A stretch of 7,897 nt of DNA from Polynucleobacter sp. UBA962 (lineage in GTDB: Bacteria > Pseudomonadota > Gammaproteobacteria > Burkholderiales > Burkholderiaceae), in NCBI GenBank assembly GCA_002292975.1, contig DBCI01000074.1:1-7897 (forward strand). Reading direction: 5' to 3'. Below are positions 1-6,520 of the stretch, piece by piece (within the stretch, counting starts at the first letter, position 1; every line of letters begins with the position of its first letter). The notes below the pieces were generated by a model that worked only from the letters and a program-made list of their open reading frames with translations, did no database searches and was not told where the DNA came from. A program made the position numbers and the translations under genes.

Positions 1-650
1 GCATCGATCGTTGCTTTAACACTCAAATCAGCCTGTGCCTCATTCGTTTGAGCCTTTAGATTCGCCAATTGAGCCAATAATGCCTGGGCTAGCTTAGCTT
101 CCATACTGGCAATTTGCTCTAGATTACCAGTAACTTTGGCTTTCTCAAGCTCGCCCAGCATGTTCTCAAGGCCTAAATTCTTGAAATTGGCGCGCAACAT
201 CTCCAAATCGATCGGCTGATCTGTGTTTGATTTGCTGACAAGACCCGCCTCGCCCCAGTTACTTAATAAGGAGGTTGATTTTGTTTGGTTCTGTTGATTG
301 AGTTGCTCCAAGGCTGCCATGATTTTGGCAATCTCAGGATTGGACTGGGCACGTACATCGGCAATATTTGCCGGATTTTGAGGGTCAACATCCTGTTTTT
401 GCATTATTTGCAGATTAGGATCGGTCTTGTTGTCTTTAGTTTCTGGAGTTTTTTTACTCTTTAGACGACCTTCGGTAGACAGCTCATCTTGGGTTTGTAG
501 GCGAAGATTGGTGGCCTGATTAAGCTCATTCAGAAAGTCTTCAAGCCCACCCACATTGGTTGCCTGCCCTTTTTGGGATGCAAGCGTCTCCTGGCCAGCT
601 TGGATCTGGCTTAAGTGGTGCTTTGGCTGTGCTGCACTTGCAATAGACAT
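1..650 (-). CDS. fliK: Flagellar hook-length control protein FliK, N-terminal part (cut by left edge)
   Basis: An open frame begins at an ATG (minus strand, first base at 650) and runs without a stop to the left edge, giving 216 codons. A GGAG ribosome site lies at 656-659, five bases before the ATG. The visible protein starts MSIASAAQPKHHLSQ and has no membrane segment. It is hydrophilic and rich in Gln, Asn, Ala and Lys, with a low-complexity charged stretch near residues 58-90 and a helical Leu/Ala-rich stretch near 150-210. That is the character of the poorly conserved N-terminal ruler half of FliK, a secreted protein that measures hook length and switches the export apparatus from hook to filament substrates. 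The conserved C-terminal substrate-switch domain would lie beyond the window. The assignment rests mainly on position, as fliK usually follows fliJ in fliFGHIJK operons; the sequence itself is not diagnostic. It starts 26 bases after the fliJ stop. Confidence 0.8.
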   Translation of the reverse strand, partial: MSIASAAQPKHHLSQIQAGQETLASQKGQATNVGGLEDFLNELNQATNLRLQTQDELSTEGRLKSKKTPETKDNKTDPNLQIMQKQDVDPQNPANIADVRAQSNPEIAKIMAALEQLNQQNQTKSTSLLSNWGEAGLVSKSNTDQPIDLEMLRANFKNLGLENMLGELEKAKVTGNLEQIASMEAKLAQALLAQLANLKAQTNEAQADLSVKATID

Positions 651-676
651 ACGATCTCCATAAAGGACATCCTTAA

Positions 677-1123
677 CTAAGCATTTTCCGTGCCAGAATG
701 CCCATGAAGACGTGCAATGTAGTTATCTTCCATTTGATTGATCTCTGAACGAGCCTGTTTCCTGCGGGCCTCTAGGTGGGCTTTGGCCACCAATTTACCT
801 AAGCCTTGGGAGCGCATTTTGGCTTGCATGGCAATTTTCAGGGCTTGCTCCGAGTTCATGGATAAACCCTTGATTTGATTGGTAATTTCTGCTGAACTGA
901 GCAATAACTTCTCCCGAAAGGCATTGGCATCCTGAATAAATGCCACGGTGGTGCCAGTTTTAGCCCCTTCCATAATCTGATTCTCATAATCCTTGGCATA
1001 GTCCAAGACTTGTTTTTGAAAGCCCTGGGCTTGATTGACCTGACCGGTGGCTCGGCGTGCATTGGCCATCGCCTGATCCTCCCGAATCTTCGCCAAGCGC
1101 AATAAGAGCTCAATGGGTTTCAT
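677..1123 (-). CDS. fliJ: Flagellar export chaperone / ATPase stalk protein FliJ
   Basis: This 148-residue protein has the usual FliJ length (about 147 residues) and begins MKPIELLLRLAKIREDQA, the typical FliJ opening. It is predicted to be almost entirely alpha-helical, with a long antiparallel coiled coil rich in Lys, Arg, Gln, Glu and Ala and with very few prolines. In known systems FliJ sits in the pore of the FliI hexamer like the gamma subunit of F1-ATPase. It contacts the FlhA export gate and cycles chaperones for export. Its start codon overlaps the fliI stop as ATGA (1120-1123), and no Shine-Dalgarno sequence is visible just upstream (the upstream bases read ACATTCGGCGCGT). Translation therefore probably depends on ribosomes finishing fliI. 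The stop codon is TAG. Sequence alone is only moderately diagnostic because FliJ is divergent, but length, helix character and position between fliI and fliK make the call firm. Confidence 0.92.
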   Translation of the reverse strand: MKPIELLLRLAKIREDQAMANARRATGQVNQAQGFQKQVLDYAKDYENQIMEGAKTGTTVAFIQDANAFREKLLLSSAEITNQIKGLSMNSEQALKIAMQAKMRSQGLGKLVAKAHLEARRKQARSEINQMEDNYIARLHGHSGTENA

Positions 1124-2547
1124 ACGCGCCGAATGTTTTGTAATGCAGGGCTCGGGGTGGCAGGGTTTATCGCACTGGGAGCAATGCTAAAAAGTTCTTG
1201 TAAGGTATTCTCAAGGCCCACACTGAACTCCGAGTCTTGCTGCAAAAACTCTTTGATCTTTGGCCACGACTGCAATGCCGCATCTAGTTCAGGGTCGCTG
1301 CCGGCAACGTAAGCGCCCATCGAGACCAAATCACGACCACGCATGTAGCGGCTATAAAGCTGCTTCACGCGCCGCGCACTTAATAAATGCTCTCGACTCG
1401 CAACTTTGGGCATCACCCGTGAAATGGATTTTTCAACATCAATGGCTGGATAGTGTCCGCTATCGGCCAACTCTCTGGCTAAAAAGAAATGGCCATCTAA
1501 TATTCCGCGGGCAGTGTCGGCAACTGGATCATTGCTATCGTCGCCCTCTAGTAAGACGGTATAGAAAGCGGTGATGGATCCATTCGGATTAATGCCGTTA
1601 CCAACCCGCTCAACAAGCTCAGGCATGCGAGCAAACACACTGGGCGGATAACCACGCGCTACCGGGGCTTCACCCAGGCTCAGACCAATTTCGCGTAAAG
1701 CCATTGCATAGCGTGTTAATGAATCCACAATCAAGACAACGTGTTTGCCTTGATCCCGAAACCACGTCGCCACATCGGTTGCATACGATGCGCCTTTAGA
1801 GCGCGCCAATGGGGAGGCATCCGCTGGGGCTGCAACAACTACTGCGCGCCCAAATGACTCAGGGCCCAGAGTGTCTTCACAAAACTCCCGAACCTCACGA
1901 CCACGCTCGCCGACAAGACCAATCACAATCACGTCCGCTACGCAATTGCGGGCTAGCATTCCTAATAAGACGCTTTTACCAACCCCTGAGCCCGCAAAAA
2001 TACCAACGCGTTGTCCACGGCCAACGGTGAGCAAGCCATTAATGGCTCGTATTCCGGTATCTAAAGGTTCATGAATCGGGGTGCGATCCAAAGGATTGAT
2101 GCTCCGTTGGATTTGCGCTGCAAGATGACTACTGCCCGAGCCCTTGCCATCAATCGGGCGACCCAAGCCATCCACCACTCGGCCCAATAACTCCTCGCCA
2201 ATCGGTAGGGGTTCAATCACCGATTTGGTGATGTAGCCCTTGCCATAATCAACGGGGGTTTTTGCAGGATAGACAAGTGCCCCTGGCGCAATGCCCTCCA
2301 CCGTATCAATCGGCATCAAATACGTAATGCCGCCATTAAAACCAATGCACTCGGCATCAAAACTTAAATCCCCTGCTTGCGACACGATGGTTGCGCCAGA
2401 GCCAATACTCATCGGCAAGCCTTCAACCTCTAAAACAATTCCGGAGACGCGTTTTAATTTACCTTCCCGAATCGAGCGCGGGGTCTCTTTGAGCATCTCA
2501 CTTTGAAGATGTAGTCGAGACTGAAACTCAGTCAGCAGGGGGCTCAT
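1120..2547 (-). CDS. fliI: Flagellum-specific type III export ATPase FliI
   Basis: This is the hexameric cytoplasmic ATPase that, with FliH and FliJ, unloads export substrates from chaperones at the base of the flagellum; it is related to the beta subunit of F1-ATPase. The chosen start gives 475 residues beginning MSPLLTEFQSRL. The N-terminal beta-barrel domain is near residues 30-110. The Walker A loop AGSGVGKS is at 185-192, GERGRE with the catalytic Glu is at 213-218, and Walker B VLIVDS is at 271-276. GYPPSVFA at 299-306 and the EGDDSNDPVADTARGILDGH block near 334-353 are hallmarks of the FliI/YscN family. A longer frame exists from 2619, but its extra 24 residues (Trp/Arg-rich, MILLRYLHRVW...) are merely fliH read in another frame. 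A very strong GGAGGAGAAGG site sits right before the ATG at 2547. The gene overlaps the end of fliH by 20 bases and fliJ by 4. All active-site motifs are intact. Confidence 0.97.
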   Translation of the reverse strand: MSPLLTEFQSRLHLQSEMLKETPRSIREGKLKRVSGIVLEVEGLPMSIGSGATIVSQAGDLSFDAECIGFNGGITYLMPIDTVEGIAPGALVYPAKTPVDYGKGYITKSVIEPLPIGEELLGRVVDGLGRPIDGKGSGSSHLAAQIQRSINPLDRTPIHEPLDTGIRAINGLLTVGRGQRVGIFAGSGVGKSVLLGMLARNCVADVIVIGLVGERGREVREFCEDTLGPESFGRAVVVAAPADASPLARSKGASYATDVATWFRDQGKHVVLIVDSLTRYAMALREIGLSLGEAPVARGYPPSVFARMPELVERVGNGINPNGSITAFYTVLLEGDDSNDPVADTARGILDGHFFLARELADSGHYPAIDVEKSISRVMPKVASREHLLSARRVKQLYSRYMRGRDLVSMGAYVAGSDPELDAALQSWPKIKEFLQQDSEFSVGLENTLQELFSIAPSAINPATPSPALQNIRRV

Positions 2548-3286
2548 TGACCTTCTCCTCCAGTAAGGGAGAATCGATTGCAAGCGCCACACTCGGTGGA
2601 GATACCGTAGAAGAATCACTAGGATTAAGGCCTAGTGCAGAAAATACCAATGCCTTACGTGCTTCTGTACCCACATCAATCCGCGCACCACCTACTTCCA
2701 CATACGCATGACCTGGCTGGACATCCGCATCCACCAAAACGGAACACGTAAATGGCAAGCCTGGGTCTTCCACAATTTTTTTCCAGGTCTCGACTTCGTC
2801 AGAGCGAATTCGCAAATACAAACTCTCACCCGGACGAGGCAAGCGCATCAACGCTTCTTGCACTGCAGCTACAAAGGGTCCGCGCTCCATCGACTCGTTG
2901 GCAGAAAGTCGGATGCCAATCTCAAAAGCAAGTTGCGTTAAAGGCTCTGAAATCGCTTGAGGCAAACCATCGAGTGTTAGCAATAATTCTTTTAGGGCAT
3001 CGTGTAAGCGATTGGTCTCGGTATGGGCATCGAGATAGCCTTTCTGATAGCCCTCCTCATAACCTTTTTCTTGACCTTCTTTATAACCACTCTCACGACC
3101 CTCGATAAATCCTTGATTGGATCCGAGTTCGTAGGCTTCATGGTAGGCATTGGCACGAATCGCCTCGACCTCTTCGACCGTGGGATATTGAATGGGAGGA
3201 TTTTTAGGGGGCTTTGGGGGCTTGGGAGGATCGAACGAAGGGATCTCCCAACGAAGTGGTAAAGAGTCCTGATCAGAGGAAGGCAT
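2528..3286 (-). CDS. fliH: Flagellar export ATPase regulator / stator FliH
   Basis: FliH forms a dimeric stalk that binds the N-terminus of FliI, restrains its ATPase activity and docks it to the C-ring protein FliN and the gate protein FlhA. The 252-residue protein has an N-terminal aromatic patch (LRWEIPSFD, residues 11-19) that would correspond to the Trp-containing FliN/FlhA-docking segment of FliH. A proline-rich linker (PPKPPKPPKNPP, 20-31) follows. Then comes a striking helix in which glycines recur exactly every fourth residue at 55, 59, 63, 67, 71, 75, 79 and 83, the GxxxG ladder characteristic of FliH. The C-terminal domain (about 95-220, containing SLYLRIRSDEVETW and AYVEVGGARIDVG) matches the FliH/HrpE/YscL family, and a Pro/Ser tail ends it. 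The ATG overlaps the end of fliG by 14 bases. A weak GAGG lies 11 bases upstream inside fliG, so coupling to fliG translation is likely. Confidence 0.95.
   Translation of the reverse strand: MPSSDQDSLPLRWEIPSFDPPKPPKPPKNPPIQYPTVEEVEAIRANAYHEAYELGSNQGFIEGRESGYKEGQEKGYEEGYQKGYLDAHTETNRLHDALKELLLTLDGLPQAISEPLTQLAFEIGIRLSANESMERGPFVAAVQEALMRLPRPGESLYLRIRSDEVETWKKIVEDPGLPFTCSVLVDADVQPGHAYVEVGGARIDVGTEARKALVFSALGLNPSDSSTVSPPSVALAIDSPLLEEKVNEPPAD
2551..2561 (-). promoter_or_regulatory. Strong ribosome binding site of fliI
   Basis: On the minus strand these bases read GGAGGAGAAGG, ending three bases before the ATG at 2547; the GGAGGAG core is seven bases away. It lies inside the last codons of fliH and decides the fliI start in favour of the shorter, 475-residue form. 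It is the best Shine-Dalgarno match seen in the operon, which suits a protein needed at hexamer stoichiometry or more. Confidence 0.8.
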
Positions 3287-4367
3287 CGGCCGACTTGCCT
3301 CGTTCCATAATCATGCGGCCCTCTTCAGCCAAGGCACGCGCCACACGAATGATCTCTTTTTGCATCTCTTCAACTTCCTGAATCTTGACCGGTGGTCGCG
3401 TTTCTAGGTCCTCACGCACACCATCGGCAGCGCGCTTAGCCATGTTCTTAAAGAGCTTCTCACGCAATTTAGGACTTGCGCCCTTAAGTGCAACCACCAA
3501 GGTGTCATTGGGCACCTCCAACAACAGAGTTTGTAAGGAACGATCCTCGATCTCCAAGAAGTCCTCAAAGACGAACATCTTCTCTTGAATGGCATCTGCT
3601 AGCTCAGCATCGTAGCCACGAATATTGTCCAGAGCAGATTTGTCCAATCCTCCAGAGAGCATATTGAGAATCTCGGCCGTTGGCACAATACCGCCCACGG
3701 TACTGCGACGGAAATCAGAATCCGGTCCAGCAGAACGTGACATTACTTCGTTTAACTCCTTAAGTGCGGCAGGTTGTACTTTTTCCAAGAGTGCTACTCG
3801 TAAGATCAGTTCATTTCTGAGTTCATCGGGGAATAATTTTAAAACGGATGCTGCCTGTGCGGACTCCAAGAAAACCATCACCGTGGCAATAATCTGGGGA
3901 TGCTCGTTCTTGATCATCTCATAGAGAACATCCGACTCCATTCTCTTTAAGGTCTCAATTCCGGACATGTCGAGGGTGGACTCCAAACGTCCCAAAAGGT
4001 CTGATGCACCTTCGGCACCCATCGCCTTGGTCAACATGTTTTGCATGAAGGAATCGGTATCAAACGATACCTGTGCGTTATTGCCAGTGACCTCTTTAAA
4101 CTCGCGCAGCACCTGCAAGACAAGATCACGACTGAGCGATCGCACCACCGCCATCTTGCCCGACAGACGTTGTACCTCAAAAGGGGTCATCTGACGCAAG
4201 ACATTGGCCGCGGACTCAGCGCCCACAGCCAACAAAATCACCGCGGCCTTAGAGGCCCCGTCAAGATCATCAAAGGTGACCGTGCCAGTTTGCTGAGCAC
4301 CCTTAACACCTTCTTTTAGAGCGTCGGCAATCGACAGAGTCTTCGGGGCGGCTTGTTCGTCAGGCAT
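3273..4367 (-). CDS. fliG: Flagellar motor switch protein FliG
   Basis: FliG forms the rotor ring on the MS ring; it receives torque from MotA and is flipped by FliM to change rotation direction. The 364-residue frame shows the N-terminal FliF-binding domain starting near residue 35 (LDGASKAAVILLAVG), the middle domain with the invariant EHPQ at 155-158, and the C-terminal torque domain. Comparing with E. coli FliG from memory, the torque residues K264, R281, D288/D289 and R297 correspond here to K295, R312, E319/D320 and K328, so the charged ridge is kept with conservative swaps. About 31 residues precede the point where E. coli FliG begins its first helix. The ATG at 4367 is preferred because AAAGAGAG ends nine bases upstream. 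An in-frame TTG at 4373 would be only three bases from that site and would add two residues. fliF ends 21 bases upstream; the 3' end overlaps fliH. Confidence 0.97.
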   Translation of the reverse strand: MPDEQAAPKTLSIADALKEGVKGAQQTGTVTFDDLDGASKAAVILLAVGAESAANVLRQMTPFEVQRLSGKMAVVRSLSRDLVLQVLREFKEVTGNNAQVSFDTDSFMQNMLTKAMGAEGASDLLGRLESTLDMSGIETLKRMESDVLYEMIKNEHPQIIATVMVFLESAQAASVLKLFPDELRNELILRVALLEKVQPAALKELNEVMSRSAGPDSDFRRSTVGGIVPTAEILNMLSGGLDKSALDNIRGYDAELADAIQEKMFVFEDFLEIEDRSLQTLLLEVPNDTLVVALKGASPKLREKLFKNMAKRAADGVREDLETRPPVKIQEVEEMQKEIIRVARALAEEGRMIMERGKSADAFL

Positions 4368-4388
4368 GACCAATCGCTCTCTTTGTCA

Positions 4389-6353
4389 TTAAGCAGCTCC
4401 GCTTGCCGCTACATTGGCTTCATTCGTTTTGGCGGCATCATTTGCAAGCCATTCTTTAAAGATACCAGAGACCACCTTGGGATTACTCTCTACAAACTCA
4501 ACGGCATAAGCCAAAAGCTCGTCGTATTCTGCTTTTTTCTCATCCTCAAGGCGCTTGCGATTTTCTTCTTCTGCTTTTTTCTCTGCCTCGGCGTGCGCAC
4601 GCTCTTCCTCTTCCTGAATACGGCGACGCTCACGCTCTAACTCGACCTCCATGCGACGCTTCTCTCTAGCCGCAGGCGACATGGTCTCCATTTCGGCTTT
4701 GATCTTTTCATCAAACTCCTCTTCAATGCGCTGTTCTTCCAAGGCTTGATCGACTTTCGGTGGGAATAGGAGCGGGCGAACTACACCAAAGAACAGGATA
4801 CCCAAGGAGCCCAAAATAATGGCGAACTTGAAGAACTCTTTAAAGAGCTCAATAACTCCGGGTTGTTTATAAAGCGGTGGCTCATCGCTGGCTTCGGCCT
4901 TAAATAAGATATTGGCAACACTCACACTATCGCCTCTTTTCTCATTAAAGCCAATAGCGTCTTTCACTAAATTATTAATTTGCTCAATTTCTTTGGCGTT
5001 ATACGCCACTGGCTTAAGAGGCTTGCCATCCTTATCGACTCCGCCAGGTTTGAAATTAACAACTACCCCTGCGGAGACGCGTCTGACCTTACCCTTTTCG
5101 GCTTTAATTCGCTGGATCGCACGATCAAGCTCATAGTTAACGACGTTGTCATTCCGGTTATTAGTCACACCACTACCCGTATTACCCGGGGGTGCATTCA
5201 AATTCTGAGGATTGTTATTACCCGCTGCCTGCGTATTGAGTGGGGCCTGACCGCCGCCTGGAGGCTGATTGGTAAGCGCGCCTGGAACACCGCTTGCAGC
5301 AGAGCTTCCCGTAGATCCTTGATTGCTTTGTTGACTTCGTATCGATGCTTGATTGGGTGGTGTATTACGCCCAAAGGTTTCTTCCATGCGTTCTAGCTCA
5401 CCAAAATCCATATCAATAGTGACTTGTGCGCGCACATTTTCTTTACCGGCAACGGGCTCCAAAATAGCTTGCACCCGTTTGGATAGAGCGCCCTCGAGTT
5501 CTGCTACGTATTTCAGTTGCGTGCTATCTAAGCCCACGGAGCGTTGTGGATTGGGTGCTAATAAGCTCCCCTCAGAATCCACAATCGTGACGTTGGCGGG
5601 CCCTAGGTTGGGTACTGAAGAACCTACTAGATTTGCAATCGCACCAACTTGCTGGTTGTCCAAGAATCGCCCAGGATGCATGGTGACCACCACCGAGGCA
5701 GTGGGTTTCTCTTGCTCGCGCATAAAGGCGGTTTGTTTGGGAATGGCCAACATCACCCGCGCAGACTTCACTTGCGACAATGAGCTAATGCTTCTGGCTA
5801 ACTCGCCCTCAAGCCCACGTTGGTAGTTAACCTGCTCCACAAATTGACTGGTACCCATCTTTTGGTTTTCAAGGAGCTCAAAGCCAACATTGCCTGCCTT
5901 TGGAAGTCCTTGACCCGCTAACTTGAGACGGGTTTCATAGACAGAGGTTTCGGGAACCAAGATAGCAGCACCGCCCTCGGTAAATTTATACGGAACATTC
6001 ATCTGCTGCAAGGCCGCTACGATGGCAGCGCCATCACGCTCATTAATGCTCGAGAACAAAATGCGGTAATCGTCTTTGCGTCCTGACAATGAAACAAAAA
6101 TCACTGCCGCAAGAAAAAGAATGCCGGCAGCCCCAACAATAAGGCGCTGCTGCAGATTGAGCGCTGAGAACCGAAAGATCAACTCTCGCAGTTTAGGAGG
6201 CGTCGAGGGTTTCGCTGGGGCACTTGCGGCTCGGGCTGCAATTGCTGCCATCCCAGCGGAAGGGGGTGCAGAAGCCGCACTGTTGGAGCCAATATTGACT
6301 ACAGCAGCATCTTTACCATCTCCCTGCATTCCGGGTACGGCTTCATCGCTCAA
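4389..6353 (-). CDS. fliF: Flagellar MS-ring protein FliF
   Basis: FliF builds the inner-membrane MS ring, the platform on which rotor and export gate assemble. The 654-residue protein has a cytoplasmic Ala/Pro/Ser-rich N-terminus (1-68), a first membrane helix near 71-89 and a periplasmic YscJ/FliF ring domain (about 92-270, with GNVGFELLE and NYQRGLEGELARSI). A second periplasmic domain is interrupted by a disordered Gly/Asn/Gln/Pro-rich loop (about 330-400). A second membrane helix lies near 508-527, followed by a long charged cytoplasmic helix (about 533-613). The FliG-binding tail is LAYAVEFVESNPKVVSGIFKEWL (614-636). The start is TTG: AGGAA at 6361-6365 lies seven bases before it, no ATG exists upstream before a stop, and the first internal ATG (6329, residue 9) has no good ribosome site. 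It is longer than E. coli FliF (about 552) because of the loop and the charged helix. It is the first gene of the operon. Confidence 0.97.
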   Translation of the reverse strand: MSDEAVPGMQGDGKDAAVVNIGSNSAASAPPSAGMAAIAARAASAPAKPSTPPKLRELIFRFSALNLQQRLIVGAAGILFLAAVIFVSLSGRKDDYRILFSSINERDGAAIVAALQQMNVPYKFTEGGAAILVPETSVYETRLKLAGQGLPKAGNVGFELLENQKMGTSQFVEQVNYQRGLEGELARSISSLSQVKSARVMLAIPKQTAFMREQEKPTASVVVTMHPGRFLDNQQVGAIANLVGSSVPNLGPANVTIVDSEGSLLAPNPQRSVGLDSTQLKYVAELEGALSKRVQAILEPVAGKENVRAQVTIDMDFGELERMEETFGRNTPPNQASIRSQQSNQGSTGSSAASGVPGALTNQPPGGGQAPLNTQAAGNNNPQNLNAPPGNTGSGVTNNRNDNVVNYELDRAIQRIKAEKGKVRRVSAGVVVNFKPGGVDKDGKPLKPVAYNAKEIEQINNLVKDAIGFNEKRGDSVSVANILFKAEASDEPPLYKQPGVIELFKEFFKFAIILGSLGILFFGVVRPLLFPPKVDQALEEQRIEEEFDEKIKAEMETMSPAAREKRRMEVELERERRRIQEEEERAHAEAEKKAEEENRKRLEDEKKAEYDELLAYAVEFVESNPKVVSGIFKEWLANDAAKTNEANVAASGAA

Positions 6354-6360
6354 TGGCAGA

Positions 6361-6365
6361 TTCCT
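6361..6365 (-). promoter_or_regulatory. Ribosome binding site supporting the TTG start of fliF
   Basis: The minus strand reads AGGAA here, seven bases before the TTG at 6353. This spacing is good for TTG, too short for the CTG at 6359 and too far from the ATG at 6329. It is the main argument for the non-ATG start. Confidence 0.6.
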
Positions 6366-6434
6366 AATTAAATCAAACAGTTACAAAAATACTAGCGCAT
6401 CAAATCGGTATGTCTCAAAAGGCTTCTGTTTTAT

Positions 6435-6449
6435 TGCACAAAATGGCCA
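6435..6449 (-). promoter_or_regulatory. Imperfect sigma-54-like promoter element facing fliF
   Basis: The minus strand reads TGGCCATTTTGTGCA. This resembles the sigma-54 -24/-12 consensus TGGCACGN4TTGC, with TGGC and TGC blocks present, but only 9 rather than 10 bases separate the GG and GC pairs. Sigma-54 spacing is normally strict, so this may be chance. If it is real, transcription would begin near 6424, leaving a 5' leader of about 70 bases before fliF. The location next to a FleSR-type system makes it worth listing despite the imperfection. Confidence 0.2.
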
Positions 6450-6474
6450 AAAATAAGGCAAAACAACTATATAC

Positions 6475-6514
6475 AGAATATTTTTATCATTAAACCACTA
6501 AATGTTGATATTCT
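6475..6514. repeat. Small dyad symmetry AGAATAT...ATATTCT in the intergenic region
   Basis: AGAATAT at 6475-6481 is the exact reverse complement of ATATTCT at 6508-6514, giving seven-base arms whose starts are 33 bases apart. A second smaller pair, TATCA (6485-6489) and TGATA (6506-6510), lies partly inside. In such AT-rich sequence this may be chance; the loop is long for a hairpin, so an operator with two half-sites is the more sensible reading if it has any function. Confidence 0.2.
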
Positions 6515-6520
6515 ATAACA

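Noticed and set aside
2548..2619. A 24-residue N-terminal extension of FliI
   Set aside because: The extra residues are fliH coding sequence read in another frame, have a Trp/Arg-rich composition unlike FliI, and the strong ribosome site at 2551-2561 fits the ATG at 2547.
5353..5826. A 157-codon plus-strand open frame opposite fliF
   Set aside because: It lies wholly antisense to the conserved periplasmic domain of fliF, has no ribosome site I can see, and its product (rich in Ser, Thr, Arg, Cys) shows no recognisable domain. It is a shadow of fliF codon use.
6352..6362. FlhDC half-site suggested by AATGGCAGATT, which resembles the start of AATGGCAGAAATAGCG
   Set aside because: Only the first half of one half-site matches, no inverted partner lies 10-12 bases away, and it overlaps the fliF start codon. 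Probably chance.
6076..6456. A 126-codon plus-strand open frame reaching into the intergenic region
   Set aside because: It is mostly antisense to the fliF N-terminus, Ala/Arg-rich in its fliF part, and its tail in the AT-rich gap shows no protein character.
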